Shown: positions 33,533-45,983, counted from the first letter of the stretch. The stretch is 64,000 bases of DNA from Takakia lepidozioides (GCA_030704615.1 CM060732.1:46607053-46671052); one strand, 5' to 3'. Notes: generated by a model from the letters alone, not told the origin. Made by a program: numbers and translations.

Positions 33533-35288
33533 CAAGAAGAGAGCGAACATGTCTTTTCCATTGGACGCAGTCCCTTGAGAAACATACAAAGGCAGACATC
33601 AAACCGGAAATGCAGCCTACTCATCTTAGGCTATGCAAACAGTACAAAGATGCCAAAAGCATGGTAGAGGCGAATACATTATTCCAGACAATTCGTGCCT
33701 GGTGGTTCTCATTTGGGGCTGCATCAAAAGACAGTATGAGAGCGCTAGAAGACTGGCTGGCATTTTGGCACTTCCGGTACAGACAATGGGGAGCATGCAT
33801 GACATCGGTACGTGAATTTGAGAGCATGCGAATTTCGTTGGTTTTGTATATATTTGCAATCATGTGTGTTGTGGTGGGGTGTGCCTGTTCTCTATTTGAT
33901 GTATGTTTTCCCATTCTGTAGCACTTGTCAATTGAAGAGATGGCGGACATGCCCTCTTGCAATCTGGCAGAGACAGTGCACAATGTATGGTTGCAGCAAT
34001 CTGGAAAGCGGGGCCGGTGGCCACGACAGATGATTTGATTTAAACTCTACTACAACAGACGAGATATCGGGAGTTCTTGCGGGGTGGCGTTGGTGGCAAG
34101 GGTCCAGACAAGTCTGAGTTGATGTTGCGAGCAGCAAGAAGATCAGGGGATCCAAACAAGATTGCCAGGGCTGTCAGTATGTGTGCGGAAGGAACTCCAC
34201 TGGTGCGTTCCCCATCTGGAGTTCAAAGAGAGATTCGGGTCTTGTAAACGGAAATTGAGCACCCCTCCTGGGTTGGATGCGGACTCCCACTGGCCAGACA
34301 TGGACAACTTCTCCATGCCGCGTGTTCCATTTCATCAGAGGTTCGTTTCCAGCATATCCAGTGCAGACGATCCTTTGTCACAAGCCAAAGGCAGCCATCT
34401 CCCATAGTGAATGCAATGGGGCAAGAGACCAACGTGCTCCCCCCCTGTGGTGGAGTCCATGTGCCCCGACGAAGTCTGGCACATAGAACGCACCACTGTT
34501 GGCTCTCCAGTGAAGTGCACGGCAATCAGAGCAACCAATCGTGAGAAATGCAAGTCCCTCATATCCAGAGACAAGGTCCGCACTCCGGCTCCGACCTTCA
34601 CTGGTTTGTTTTGCCTTACGGGCAAGCCGAGGCAAAGAACCACAAATTCTAGTTCTGCCCTGACGACTGTGGTAGGTGCATGCGTGGGACTGTGCGACCA
34701 TCGGTTGTCATAAAGCCTCCTCCACCAAGCGTTTGGCCTGTGAAGGTGGGGACACATCTCACAACTCAGGAGATTGTCATGTTGGAGGAGGCAGGCTTCA
34801 CCCTTCAACGAGCCCCCTCTGTACATGCAAGTGCTTCTACTTCAGCAAGTTCTCGAGTGCCACCACCCAACGTTGATGCATGGCCAACAAAACGAAATGG
34901 GAAGCTGGTTCGTCGTTTCCCTCCGACTGCCGAACACTTCGGCAAGGTGGAATCCGCTCGAATGCTTCAAGGTCGTGTTACAGGCACTATGGAAGTTCCA
35001 CATCCCGGGTATGGACGAATCTACACTATGATGACCTCCCCATCCGATATGCACGACCGGTTGTACGACATCATAGTTTCAAATTTCCCCAATTGCACTT
35101 GTCCTGATTTTGTTGGCATGCTTACAACAAGTTTGGGAAAGACAGGAAAATTTATACCCTGCAAGCATCTATATTTTATCTTCTTGAACAGAATGGTTTG
35201 TGATCCCAGACGCGACATCTTCATTCACCAGGCCACCATGAGTTTCAACGAGGTGGATACACTTATGCAGTGGGATATGAGCACATAA
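33533..35288 (+). pseudogene. MULE-type transposase, 3' half, with SWIM zinc finger
   Basis: The reading resumes with RERTCLFHWTQSLEKHTKAD and continues through AWWFSFGAASKDSMR and FWHFRYRQWGACMTS, the end of the MULE DDE domain. A 114-bp GT-AG intron (33808-33921) joins MTS to HLSIEEMADMPSC. After this the frame degenerates between 34020 and 34680. The final open part (34680-35288) ends in a SWIM finger, CTCPDF...CKHLYF, near residues 138-168 of that part. SWIM fingers close most MULE transposases. Together with 26262-28156 this makes one element, now interrupted and full of stops. Confidence 0.85.
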
Positions 35289-35562
35289 CATCCTCTTCAC
35301 TTTAGTCATCTGCAAATTCCATTACTGGATTTCAGAAGAGTTGAAATTTGAACTTGATGTCCCTTTGTATATTTGGTGCCAATGCAGTCTCCAATTATGT
35401 TGTGCAATGTGTGCCATTTCTTTCTTGTGTATAGTCGTTCGAAAATAAATGGAATGGATGCGAATGCTTTCAAAAGTCGTTCCTGCATTTTAATTTTTGG
35501 TGTTTTGGATGAATGAATGCCACGGCTATAGGCCCCTCGGCTATAGGTGCTATATATTTATG

Positions 35563-35602
35563 ATGACATGGCATTTGGCAAGTTGTCCAGATGCCATGTC
35601 AT
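35563..35602. repeat. Perfect 12-bp inverted repeat (hairpin)
   Basis: ATGACATGGCAT at 35563-35574 and its exact reverse complement ATGCCATGTCAT at 35591-35602, separated by 16 bases. It is followed by CACGTCA/CACATCA repeats to about 35790. It may belong to the 3' non-coding end of the MULE. Confidence 0.6.
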
Positions 35603-35799
35603 TCTGACGACTGCCACGTCAGACGGATAACAACATGTCAGCAGGCCCTCGCCACGTCAGCCTTACGCTCGCACCACGTCAACGTGACCCCACGTTCACG
35701 CCACATCAGCTGGTGTGAGCCTGCGCTCACGCCACATCACCATCGCGTGAGCGTACACTCTCGCGCTCACGCTCACGCGGAAGTCACGTCCGGCTTAGA

Positions 35800-36990
35800 T
35801 GGGCCTCGACATAGGAGACGCACTTAGAGACATAGGAAATTACACTTGGTCTTAGATTTCAATTCTTCACATATGGGCCAAACGGCATAGGCTACACTAG
35901 AGGTCGCACTTGGACCTCGACATAGGAGCCACACTTGGATACATAGGGGATTGCACTTGGACTTAGGTGACACTTGACAATTGGGCCAACAGCACAAGCT
36001 ACGCTATCAATATATGAAGCGAGACGTTTGTTTTGTTTTGTTTTGTTTTGTCACGTTGAGATGTCCCAAACTGCGAGGCCCCAGCCCCGGTGCTTGGTAC
36101 CGTTGGAAAGCCCTCGACGAGGAGGGGTGCACGGGCTTGCTCTCATAATTTTTGGACATGCGGTGTGGGAGATGTGGAATTCCAAGTACTTTTGGTCGCT
36201 GGAAAAAAATAGCATAATGGGCATTCCTAGACAATGGTTGGAGCCTCGACAGGAGAGATATCAAGGGAAAGGTCTCCGGTTCAAATGTGGTCGTAGGCTC
36301 TGTGGAAAAAAATTGATTAGATATGGCTTGCTTCATATATTGATGCACTTGGACTTAGATGACATTGGACACTTGGGCCAACGGCATAGGCTACCCAGAA
36401 ATTCGGGAAAAATAGCAAAGTGGGCTTTTCTGGACAATGATTGGAGCCTCGATAGGACATATATCAATAATGATTGGATATATTACTACTCAATAAATTC
36501 ATGAAAAATGAAAAAAAAAAATTGGGCCTTAACGTGGGAGACGAACTTGGATACATAGGAGATTGCACTTGGGCTTAGATGACACTGGACACTTGGGCCT
36601 CTACAGAGAGATGCACTTGGATACATGAATAGAAGATTGCACTTGGGCTTAAATGGGCCTTGACATAGGAGACGCACTTGCATACATAGGAAATTTCACT
36701 TGGTCTTAGGTTTCAATTCTTCACACATATGCCAAAGGCGTAGGCTACACTAGAGGTTGCACTTGGGCCTCAACATAGGAGACGCACTGGGATAGATAGG
36801 AAATTGTACTTGGTCTTAGATTTCAATTCTTCACACACATGGGCCAAAGGCACATGCTACCCTAGAGGTCGCACTTGGGCCTCGACAGACGTAGAAGATC
36901 TTACACTTGGGCTTAGATGACGGTGGATCTTTGGGCTTAGATGACACTGGACACTTGGGCCAGCGGCACAGGCTACCCTAGTACACTTTA
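35800..36990. repeat. Degenerate tandem repeat array
   Basis: Phrases such as CATAGGAGACGCACTTGGAT, GATTGCACTTGGGCTTAGAT, GACACTGGACACTTGGGCC and GGCATAGGCTACCCTAGAGG recur in changing order across this stretch. Unit length appears irregular, of the order of 80-150 bases. A 36100-36350 segment of unrelated sequence interrupts it. No coding capacity is apparent. It may be a minisatellite of a non-autonomous element. Confidence 0.65.
36027..36051. repeat. (TTTTG)n microsatellite
   Basis: Four to five copies of the pentamer TTTTG within the degenerate tandem array. Confidence 0.85.
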
Positions 36991-36999
36991 TCTCTAATA

Positions 37000-38136
37000 T
37001 GAAATAAATGACAATGTTGTCATAATTAACATCGAGATAGACACTCCAAGTATAAATTATGGTGTCCCTTTAACATCCCAACCAGTGTTTTTTAATCTGG
37101 CAAAAAATTGCCAGATTTCGACCTCGAAAATGGGTCAGCTACTTTTTCTAAGGAATTATGGGAATAAAAATCAAGAAAATCGCCAGAAAGCACCAAAGGT
37201 TATCTACCAGGAGCCAGATTCCTACGTGGACCTGTTAAAATATGACATCTGCAATGTAGCCTCTTTTCTAGCTCTGTCACCTCGTGATTCTCGCCACAAG
37301 GGCGTTGGGTAGAATCTACATGTCGCCCTGCCTGCGATTTTGGAGAAGTGAAAAAAAAAACACTGATCCCAACTGCAAAAGGGGATGATTGAGGCCAACT
37401 CGCGAAGAAAAACATGGATGGACGCTCTCGGCGCTCCACGTTTCGCGGTGAGAGAAGAACTAACGGTCGCTTCGTCTCTCTAGTGAGGTTTCTCCCAGGC
37501 TGCTGGACGCTACATGTTGTCATTGCCTGGATTCTCAAGTGGTTTGCGTATAGCATAGAATTATAATGTTTTTCCCTGTTCTCATAAAACTGGTTTATGT
37601 GTGTTTTTCGCGCTTCTGCGTGTTTTTTCGCTCTTCCTAATATCCAAAACGAATCATCCCAACCCTCCATGTTTCATTCATCATTTCGTGCGTGCTATCG
37701 CCGCCTTCGTCTAATTACTTCGACCTTCCCCCCTCTCAGCAGCCGGCTACCATTTATGGTGAGACAAGCGGTCCCTATCACTTCGATTCAAAGTGGTGCC
37801 ACCTTTGTGAACTGGCTACATTCCAGCTCAAGCTAGACGAAGTATCTCTCTCGTCTAGTTAATCGAGCTTCACTCCTCCCTTTCCAACTGCCCACTGCTC
37901 CTATCTATGTGTTCTAATTCTTGAATTCTGCTTTAGTTTCTAGACAGCGTGCATTCCTTCTTCACTATCAATGTTTTCTTCTCCAATCATATCTCGGATC
38001 GGAGTTTGCTTTTTCTGCTGTTCCCTGTTAGTTCGACCTCCACCGGCGTCCCCTCCGGTGCCTTCCGTTCTGACTCTAACTACATCTGAGTGCTAAGTCT
38101 CTCTCCCTCTACCCCGTCCCTCTTGCCTTCCTTCCA
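37000..38136. other. Non-coding, probable 5' region of the L1-type LINE at its right
   Basis: I see no domain-bearing frame. The pyrimidine-rich right part, with many CTCCCT and TTCC runs from about 37850 onwards, leads directly into ORF1 at 38137 and is probably the 5' UTR of that LINE. The beginning of the element is not visible. Confidence 0.4.
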
Positions 38137-39500
38137 ATGGGTCCCAGCTACATGTCTCACCAGCGATCCAAATCCTCAGTTTGGCCCCGTCGCCACCAAG
38201 GCCAGCAGAGCTCGCGGCTTCCTGGTGTGTCCCAGCCATCCTCAAGCTTCGGCTTCTTCATGGCCCACCAGGCAAGATCCGTAGGAGCTCGGCAAATTTA
38301 TAGGCCAAAGCAGCTCCCTCACCCCACGGCTCCTCTCCCTCCCCACGTCCTTCCCAAGGTGGTAGGATCCTCATCCGTTCCGGCGCAGTTCATCTCCACG
38401 CCAGAGCTGGAGGAAGTGGAGTTCAGCCCTGACCACCTCGAAGAGCAAGTATCTATGAACAAGGATCTCCCCCTCATCAAGTTGGACATCCCGGATCTGC
38501 ACAGCAGAATCACAGGTATGGAAGAATCTGGTATCTTGCTACATTTCCCTGGTAGAAAGGTGTCGCGTTCTTACGTAAGAGATTGGGCGACTCGGTACTT
38601 TGGGGGTCACGGCGACCTCACGCATCACTTCTGCATAGCCAAAGGGCGTGGTTTCTTTTCTATCATGTTTGAATCTCCTGCAGCTGCTGATAAGGCCCTG
38701 CAGTTCAACCCGCATCAAAGGGGATTTAACGTGAATATTTTCCTGTGGTCCTCCAAGCTCGGAAACAAAAACGACAAGTTGTGGGGTCCTAGAATTGTTT
38801 CCATTCCGTTTATACCGGATCAGTACCTGGTCAACCTGCCAGACATAGCCAATCATTTCGGCTCTTACCTGGGCTGTCTAGGGGTCTTTGATCCCCTCAT
38901 GAATACTGATACCCTCTGGAAAAACCCGGCGTGGAAATCTGCCACCATTGCTACCAAGATGAATGAAAACGGGTGCCCCAAAATGGTGCTTATGATGCCT
39001 TATGAGGCGGTTCTGCCAGATTATGTGCGTCTGCCAAATGACTTGGAAGGGAACTACTACACGATTAGGCTGATAGAGGATGTCTCTTATTCAGCCTGCT
39101 TCGGCTGTGGCAAGCAAGGTCACATCAAAATCAACTGCCCCCTTTCCAAAAGGAAAAGATCCCCTAGTGTTCTGCACAATGTCCACCCCTCCTCCAATGA
39201 TCAATTCAATTCGGTCTCCTCAACCCCTACCCCGCCTCCCCCTCCCCATGTCCCTCCATTTCCCTCCCTCTCGCTTCTGTCTCCTCCCCTTTCTCTATCA
39301 GCAAATTTGCTCCAGTTTAGCCCGGTTCACATTGCAAAAAAACAAAAAGATCCTATGGACCCAATGCATCTAGAGGCCAACTTCTCAATGCCGGTCCCTA
39401 ATGGTGTGGAGATGCCCCCCCGCCCTGTCACTGTGCATGCAACTTGCCATGGGAGTCCTTCTCCTCCGGTTCAAGACACTGCAGGGTGCGATCCCCCCAA
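38137..39500 (+). CDS. ORF1 (gag-like) of an L1-type LINE, DUF4283 plus zinc knuckle, cut by the gap
   Basis: The open frame of at least 454 codons starts at ATG 38137 (MGPSYMSHQRS). A DUF4283-type domain spans about residues 125-240, with HFPGRKVSRSYVRDWATRYF and FCIAKGRGFFSIMFES. A CCHC knuckle CFGCGKQGHIKINC follows near residue 322, then a Pro-rich tail. This is the typical ORF1 of plant L1 LINEs, an RNA-binding protein. The frame is intact up to the assembly gap at 39501. No ORF2 with RT is seen after the gap, so it is lost, lies in the missing sequence, or the two sides are not contiguous. Confidence 0.75.
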
Positions 39501-40000
39501 NNNNNNNNNNNNNNNNNNNNNNNNNNNNNNNNNNNNNNNNNNNNNNNNNNNNNNNNNNNNNNNNNNNNNNNNNNNNNNNNNNNNNNNNNNNNNNNNNNNN
39601 NNNNNNNNNNNNNNNNNNNNNNNNNNNNNNNNNNNNNNNNNNNNNNNNNNNNNNNNNNNNNNNNNNNNNNNNNNNNNNNNNNNNNNNNNNNNNNNNNNNN
39701 NNNNNNNNNNNNNNNNNNNNNNNNNNNNNNNNNNNNNNNNNNNNNNNNNNNNNNNNNNNNNNNNNNNNNNNNNNNNNNNNNNNNNNNNNNNNNNNNNNNN
39801 NNNNNNNNNNNNNNNNNNNNNNNNNNNNNNNNNNNNNNNNNNNNNNNNNNNNNNNNNNNNNNNNNNNNNNNNNNNNNNNNNNNNNNNNNNNNNNNNNNNN
39901 NNNNNNNNNNNNNNNNNNNNNNNNNNNNNNNNNNNNNNNNNNNNNNNNNNNNNNNNNNNNNNNNNNNNNNNNNNNNNNNNNNNNNNNNNNNNNNNNNNNN
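39501..40000. other. Assembly gap, 500 N
   Basis: Exactly 500 unknown bases, probably a placeholder of arbitrary size. Nothing should be translated across it. The true distance and even the adjacency of the two sides are uncertain. Confidence 0.98.
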
Positions 40001-40782
40001 TGTATAGGCAGTGCAGAGTCCAGCTCGTCAAAAAAAAAAAAAAAACCCGTCCACTCGCCTCAGGTTCCGTGCATTACAGAAAAAAACAGGAAGGATCCCC
40101 CAACGAAAGACACAAAGGGAAACAAACATAAGAAGGAAATTTTTTTTTTTATCTTAAGAAGGACCAGAAAGGATCTCACCATTTAGTCCATGGACGGAAA
40201 GTGGTTCGCAGGAAGGCAACCTTCGGGTATTTGGCTGAAGGTTAGCCTTCTCCAAATTCGTGTGCGCCTTCACTGCTTCCACCGCTGTAATTCTCTTGGT
40301 GCTATTTCTTGTCTTAGTTTTTCGTGGCGGCATTGTCCCACGACATTGTTCACGTGGATCCATTGAGCAGGATCTGACGGGTTGTACTCCCAACGTTTTG
40401 ACCAGCAGTCCCTGTACCTCTGAAAGTCTGAGGGTTACCTCCTTTCTCGTCTCCACCACTCCACCTTCACTTTCTTAATTAGGATCTTCCCCTTTCTCGG
40501 ACGACATCTGAAATTGCCATCCCATCCAGATCGGGCACGTCGTTGGGTCATGAGGGCGAACGAGCGTATCATTGGACGCTCGCACCTAGGGCCCATTAAA
40601 GTCTGGAACTTCATCCTCATCTTTCATATCTTCCACTATCTGTGGCTGGATGCCATCCCTCCGATGGTTTGAGGACCAATTTGTTTTTGGCCAGAATCCC
40701 TCAAGAAGCTGAATACGATTCGGAATTTCCTGCATTGGCTTATCAAGTTCGGCGAGAATATTTCCCCAGTATTGGTCGTATT
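40001..40782. other. Post-gap sequence, no gene recognised
   Basis: A poly(A) run (about 40030-40044) and a poly(T) run near 40140-40150 flank low-complexity Lys-rich frames. The rest shows no domain in any frame that I can support. Confidence 0.4.
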
Positions 40783-43277
40783 TGTTCAGTTATTTACCAC
40801 TAGTGTGAAGTTAGCTAGGAATAGCTAGCTTTATATATTGACATTTGGGATTGACCCAAGTGTCAATCCAGGGGCCATACATGTTTGGGCACCTGGCGTT
40901 GTTATCTTCACGGCAGATCGCGGTGGGCTCATCTTTCTCGAGTTGAGCCTCACGCGTCTAGCTATGCGCCGAGTGTGGATTTCCCTGGCGTGGGGTTCAC
41001 TTGGCTCGACTTAATATATGAGTGATGTTTTCATGTGCGGGTGTGTGAGTTTGAGAGAGCTTGTATGCTTGTATCATTCTTTTCCTTATCACTCGAGAAA
41101 GATGAGCTCGAGTCTGTGAGTGCCAGGTTCGAGTTGTTTTGTAGCACTTGTGTTTTCATGAGAAGCGGTTCAGCCTCTAGTGCAGGGATCCATGCGTGAG
41201 CCTATCCAAAGCGAATAGAGTGCAAAGGCGAACATGTTGCAGGTTTGCAATGAATAGAGAGGCGGGTAGCCTATGTTGAAGAGCGGCGTTGCATAGCTCA
41301 ATGCTATGGCAACCAAGTTTGGCTTCTGGTGTGAAACGGAGGAGATGCTGGCCACGAGTGGACGAACTGGTGGTCATCTTCTTCAGCTGCAGGCCGAGTT
41401 ACGGAGCTGCAGGAATGTGGGCTGCGCATGGGAAGTTAGCATGCTGCAGGTTGGAGATGATATGATCAGCTCCAGGTATCTGCCTGAAACTAGTTGTTGC
41501 AGGTAGATGAGGAGCAGCCGAATGGTGGAGCTGCGAGGGGATGCATCGCAGCCCGTTGGGAGCTTCAGTTCCCAACTCATGAAGAGGTATAAGTTAAGAG
41601 AGGGGGCAGGTCAATCTTGTGTGCAAGTTAGTGCACTTGTGAAACCTGTGCTGAGTTGAAGTTTCAATCTAAAACTCACAGTGTAATGCTCTTGGAGTGG
41701 CAAGAGCGGGGGGCTGGAAGGGCAGCAACAAGGCGTCCTAGAGCCAGGGAATGTGCAGTAGAACTGCAGGTGCACCAAGTTTGTAAATGTGTGTATTTTC
41801 AGATTCGTTTTTGTGAGCTTCATGAAGAAATGGAGCTTGTTGGGCAGCATATAGCTTGCTTGTTGAGTTGAGGGTGCCTCTGATGGGTCGTGAGAGCCCA
41901 AGAGAGCATGGCAGCAGGTGCAGGAGCAAACCCAGCTCGGGAACGTCGGGAACGCCTCGGGAACGCCTCGGGAACTCGTTGGGAGTTCCAGGGAACGCAA
42001 GGAATAGTGGCCGTGATGGCCGTTGGGGCGGTATCACGAGATACCACGAGCCCAGATCGTGATGTTGACCGTGACCGGTGGAAGCCGTTGTGCGGACACA
42101 ACGGTTAGCACGGTGACCAGATCGTGAGGATGGCGGGCCGTGAAGGCTGTTGGGATTGGTACCACGGGGTATCACTGGCAGCCCGTGGCCAATGAGCGCC
42201 TAGGGCGGGCCGTGAGGAATAGTGGCGGCTGGAGCCACGGAAGGCCGCGAACAGTTAGAGTGCAAAAAATAAAATATATATATATATATCTTTTTTTCAC
42301 TCGTTTCGTGGGACGTTGATGGGGAGGCTGGGCCCTGACGAACACGGTTCTGAGCTAGCTGATCCGGCAGAAAAGTCAGAATTGCCTCCTGTTGCGTTTT
42401 AACAAAGGGATTACTTCCCTGCAGGTAATCTTTTTGGGTTTCAGCCCAATTCTTACTATGGGTTAGACCAGCCTGCATGTAATTCCTTTGGACAGAATGT
42501 TGTGGGGCCTATATGTACCTCTATTTGCTCTATTTTTGAACCTTCAGTGAACGGTGTGGTTTCCTGAGGTGGTTCCATTCGGAGGAATAGCCGGTGGACG
42601 TAAGGAGGCACTGGCGGACCCTGTGGAGGCTTGCATAGGGCCTTGGAGGCCAAGTTTCATGAGCTCGTGGAGGGCGGTTTGAGGAGTGTCTACAGGATGC
42701 TCTCACGGTCATGCAAGTGAGAGAAGAGAGAAAAAAGGGTGTTGGGATGAGAGCGTGCTTGGGATAGGCATTGCTTTAGCTTCTCTTCCTCGTAGCTTCC
42801 CTTTCTCTGTAGGCCGAGACCTTTCTGTAGGTGGAGGCAAGAGTCAGTCCGGGTTTGGGCTGGGTTGCAGGAGCGACACTATGGAGTTGTTTTTGGTGTG
42901 GGGGAGTTGTTGTTTTCATTCTTGTGTTTGGATCCCCTCCACACCTGCATGGTTGATTGTGCGCCGTGCTAGTTTGGTGTGGGCACTTGATTTTATAGGT
43001 GGTGGACTCGGGCTTGATCGCCGATCCCACCCTAGAGCATGCTGTCGATGGTGAGGTTGGGGTGATGACCAGTCAGACCATCTTTGTTTCTCTTGTGGTG
43101 AGGTTGGAGGTGATGACCACCAACCATAGGAGTACCTGCGATGGATGCAGGTGCAGGTGCAGGCTATGTTAGGAACCTAGTATTCCAAACCATAAGCCGC
43201 ATCAGGTTCTCTACCGGTTACCATGTGGAGAGGGGGTTAGGACAGGTTCATGACCGGTTGAGTGCCAGTTTGTCAAT
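40783..43277 (+). repeat. LTR-like start and leader, possibly 5' end of element 3
   Basis: From 40783 the sequence TGTTCAGTTATTTACCAC matches the LTR-like fragment on the minus strand at 14491-14240. The start with TG and the position upstream of the element 3 gag suggest the 5' LTR of that element, but I see no PBS or LTR 3' edge to prove it. The stretch includes a short GGGAACG-type repeat at about 41938-41975 and an (AT)n run at about 42272-42288. No gene is recognised. Confidence 0.35.
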
Positions 43278-44220
43278 ATGGAGGTGCCACGAGTTGCTGG
43301 GGAAAGTGCCGGTACGAGCACTAGCGATATTAGCGGGTATACGAGACGAGGTGTGCGGTTTAGGCCACCTTCACCTCTTGTGTCTTCTACGGAAGGTTTT
43401 GATTCGGATTGTGAATCAGGAGGACTCACACCGGCGGTGCAAGTTGTTTCCTTGTCATTGTTGTGGGACACGATGGAGGAGATGTATGGAGCCACCAAGG
43501 GGCCACGAAGGTACTCTGGGGCGGTGGGCACCATTGAGTTGGATGATTTTATCCAAGAGTTTGATAGTTGGTGTGACTTGCAGCAAATGTGCAATCCACA
43601 ACTGTTTACGCCTTTCATGGCATGGAAGGGGTTGTTTCAGCACCTTGAGGGGCCGCCCATGGATGATTACCATGAGTTTAGGCGGGGGCACGATGTTGAG
43701 ATCGAGGAGTGGAGGATGTACTGGTCACCCGACTATGTCTCCATCACTAGAGGCACTAGAGGCACAAGGGCAGCAGCCACACCGGCAGCTGCACTAGCAG
43801 CAGCAGCTACAACAACAGCTTCCACGAGCAGTAGTGAGACTAGTGGTACAGCAACTACGACGTCCACCCAAGCTATTGCTGCACCAGCACCAGTGGCGGT
43901 GCTTGCCTTAACCCTATTTGTGGAGTTCTTCGAAGAGTTGAAAGGAACTACCAAGGGGTGAGGACAGAGAAGTTGAGGAGCTTGCAAGAGTTCCAACGGA
44001 AGCCTACTGAGAGCTTGAGGGAGGCTTTTACTCGCATGAGGCGCTTGATTAATGTAACCCAAGGGGTTATGGAGGATCAGGCAGTCCAGTTCTGATACGG
44101 GATATTGGACAAGGAGTTGAGGAGAAGGGTGCAGGATGCAACTCTCCTACAAGCGGCCCAACCCACCTTAGCAAATGTGTTTTGCTGGCAGAGCGGATAG
44201 AACTCAACATGGTGGAGGAA
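43278..44220 (+). pseudogene. Gag of element 3 (methyltransferase-bearing Ty3/gypsy)
   Basis: The open frame 43278-43961 starts MEVPRVAGESAG and contains SGAVGTIELDDFIQEFDSWC and WKGLFQHLEGPPMDDYHEF, the start of a retrotransposon gag domain. A +1/-1 shift near 43940 leads to the next segment, EKLRSLQEFQRKPTESLREA followed by FTRMRRLINVTQGVMEDQAV, which completes the gag helices. A TGA in QF*YGILDK stands where Trp is expected. A degenerate knuckle-like segment (CGRH...HVKKDW) lies near 44395-44440. Gag would form the particle; this copy is broken. Confidence 0.65.
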
Positions 44221-44854
44221 CGAGTGGTCATGGTGGGATTTGCTAAGGAGGCACCACGGGTAGTGGTGCTCCTAGCCAGCCACTACCTCAACGTGCTCAA
44301 GGCAGCAAGGGGGCTCAGGTAAAGCCCAGGGAGGCAGAGAGGACCTCAGATGCAGGGGTCTCTCCCTTCATTTGCTGGCCAACAACGGGCGGATGTGGTG
44401 TGGTAGACATGCGGAGGACCCCATGTCAAGAAGGATTGGCCAGAGGGAGACAATGGTTTGGCATACGCACAGCCTACACAGGTGCAGTATGGGCATTGTG
44501 GCAGGTACGGGTATGGAGAGGCCCAGTATATGTTTGGCACCCTGAGTTGCGCCCAGGCCAGTTCCAAGGAACAATGGTGCCGGGGGCGAGGTGAGCAGCC
44601 CAGAGAGGATGAGTGGCCAGGCAGATGTGCAGGCTCAACATGGCCATGATGCGGAGGTCAGTGTGGTGACCAAGCATGGCAACCGGCTTCAGCAGCTAGA
44701 GCCGAGGCTCGCTGCCATGGCCACAGCTCAGGTGGTACCGGCTCCAAGGCTGGATGGTCCACTCCTGCTCCTGAGGGATGAGACTTAGAAGGCATGGGAT
44801 TCATCTTCGGGTCAGCACTACCACTAGTGAGGGGTGCCACTACCACTACGGGTG

Positions 44855-45946
44855 TGTCGCGCGGTTTTACTCACCCATCCCTTCGCTATCCGAGGCGGAA
44901 ACTCCAAGATAGAAGAGTTGGAAATCTCTAAGTACTCAGCCCGCGCAGAACAATCAGTCATGACCTACAGCTAGTGTATCATGGGGGTGTTTCCTATTTG
45001 TTTCCTTTTCCGCATTCATCTTAGCTACCTTACCATTGATAATTAAGTATCAGTTTGCTTCATCAATTTATCGGTTTCCTTAACTCCTCCATTCAATCCA
45101 CAGCTTCACTCAGATCTCTCTACACAGTGTGATTGTATCGTATAAGTATCAGATTATGATTTATCAGGTATCAGGCCGAATCCATTATGTCTCTAATCTG
45201 CTCTACAATATCACTCTCGCTTTGCATATGACAAGCATCTACTAATCCTCTTTTCTCCTTCATCGTGCTCTCCGATCTCCGCTCCCGCCTGTCTCCGAAG
45301 TCCTCCCCGAATAATGATCCCTCCTATTCCCCGTTCTTCCCTTTATCCTCCTATCCGCGGTTCTAACCGTTTCCCTCTCTAACCGTCGTATGTGAACTAA
45401 CATGTTCCCTTCACTGGTGTTGTTCCCCACAGTCGTTCCCTGTCCTACTCTTCGTTCCCTATTATCGTGACAGCTGTGTCAAGCGGTGACTGGCTGTGTT
45501 TGGCTGTGTCGGGCTGTGACTGGCTGTGTGGCTGTGTCTGCTGTGTGACGGGCTGTGTGGGCTGTGTGGGCTGTGACGACTGTGACGGCTGTGTGGGCTG
45601 TGTGGGCTGTGACGACTGTGACGGCTGTGTGGGCTGTGACGACTGTGACGGGCTTGTGCTGTGTGGGCTGTGACGGCTGTGTGGGCTGTGTGGGCTGTGA
45701 CGACTGTGACGGGCTGTGTTGGCTGTGGGCTGTGACGGCTGTGTGGGCTGTGTGGCTGTGACGACTGTGACGGGCTGTGTTGGCTGTGTGGGCTGTGACT
45801 GCTGTGTCGGCTGTGTGGGCTATGTAACCCCTTCTACAGTGCGCTGCTGTCACCCCTAAGGTTCCTGTTTGTCTCAGTCTGTGCAAAATTTAAGGGTACC
45901 CTACAGATCCCGTATAAGTGTCTAAGTCCCCTACAGTCCTCTAACA
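44855..45946 (-). repeat. 3' LTR of element 2
   Basis: The 1092-bp repeat starts TGTCGCGCGG and ends CCTCTAACA on the + strand, matching 57269-58321 almost base for base. The few differences include single-base changes near the edge and the copy number of an internal GGCTGTG minisatellite. Flanked outside by GGGTG (44850-44854). On the minus strand this LTR lies downstream of the coding region. Confidence 0.95.
45473..45830. repeat. GGCTGTG minisatellite in the left LTR
   Basis: Units such as GGCTGTGTGGGCTGTGACGA followed by CTGTGAC are repeated many times. The right LTR has the same array at about 57898-58198, shorter by tens of bases, and this accounts for most of the length difference between the LTRs. 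The array gives long spurious open frames on both strands. Confidence 0.9.
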
Positions 45947-45962
45947 TTACCCCTTCCCCCTC
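45947..45962 (-). other. Polypurine tract of element 2
   Basis: Immediately upstream of the 3' LTR the minus strand reads GAGGGGGAAGGGGTAA, the expected position and composition of the plus-strand primer. Confidence 0.85.
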
Positions 45963-45983
45963 AAAAAGCCGTGTCCTCACGGT

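Noticed and set aside
34335-34826. A 163-codon minus-strand open frame
   Set aside because: It lies antisense to the degenerate 3' half of the MULE transposase, and no domain is seen.
39401-40186. Open frames spanning the N block
   Set aside because: They are artefacts of reading unknown bases as sense codons.
40154-40459. A 101-codon minus-strand frame after the gap
   Set aside because: Basic, low complexity, no family; it sits beside homopolymer runs and an assembly gap.
45479-45886. Open frames rich in HTAxTA repeats, both strands, also at 57878-58261
   Set aside because: They are translations of the GGCTGTG minisatellite in the LTRs. The repeat explains the openness; there is no protein evidence.
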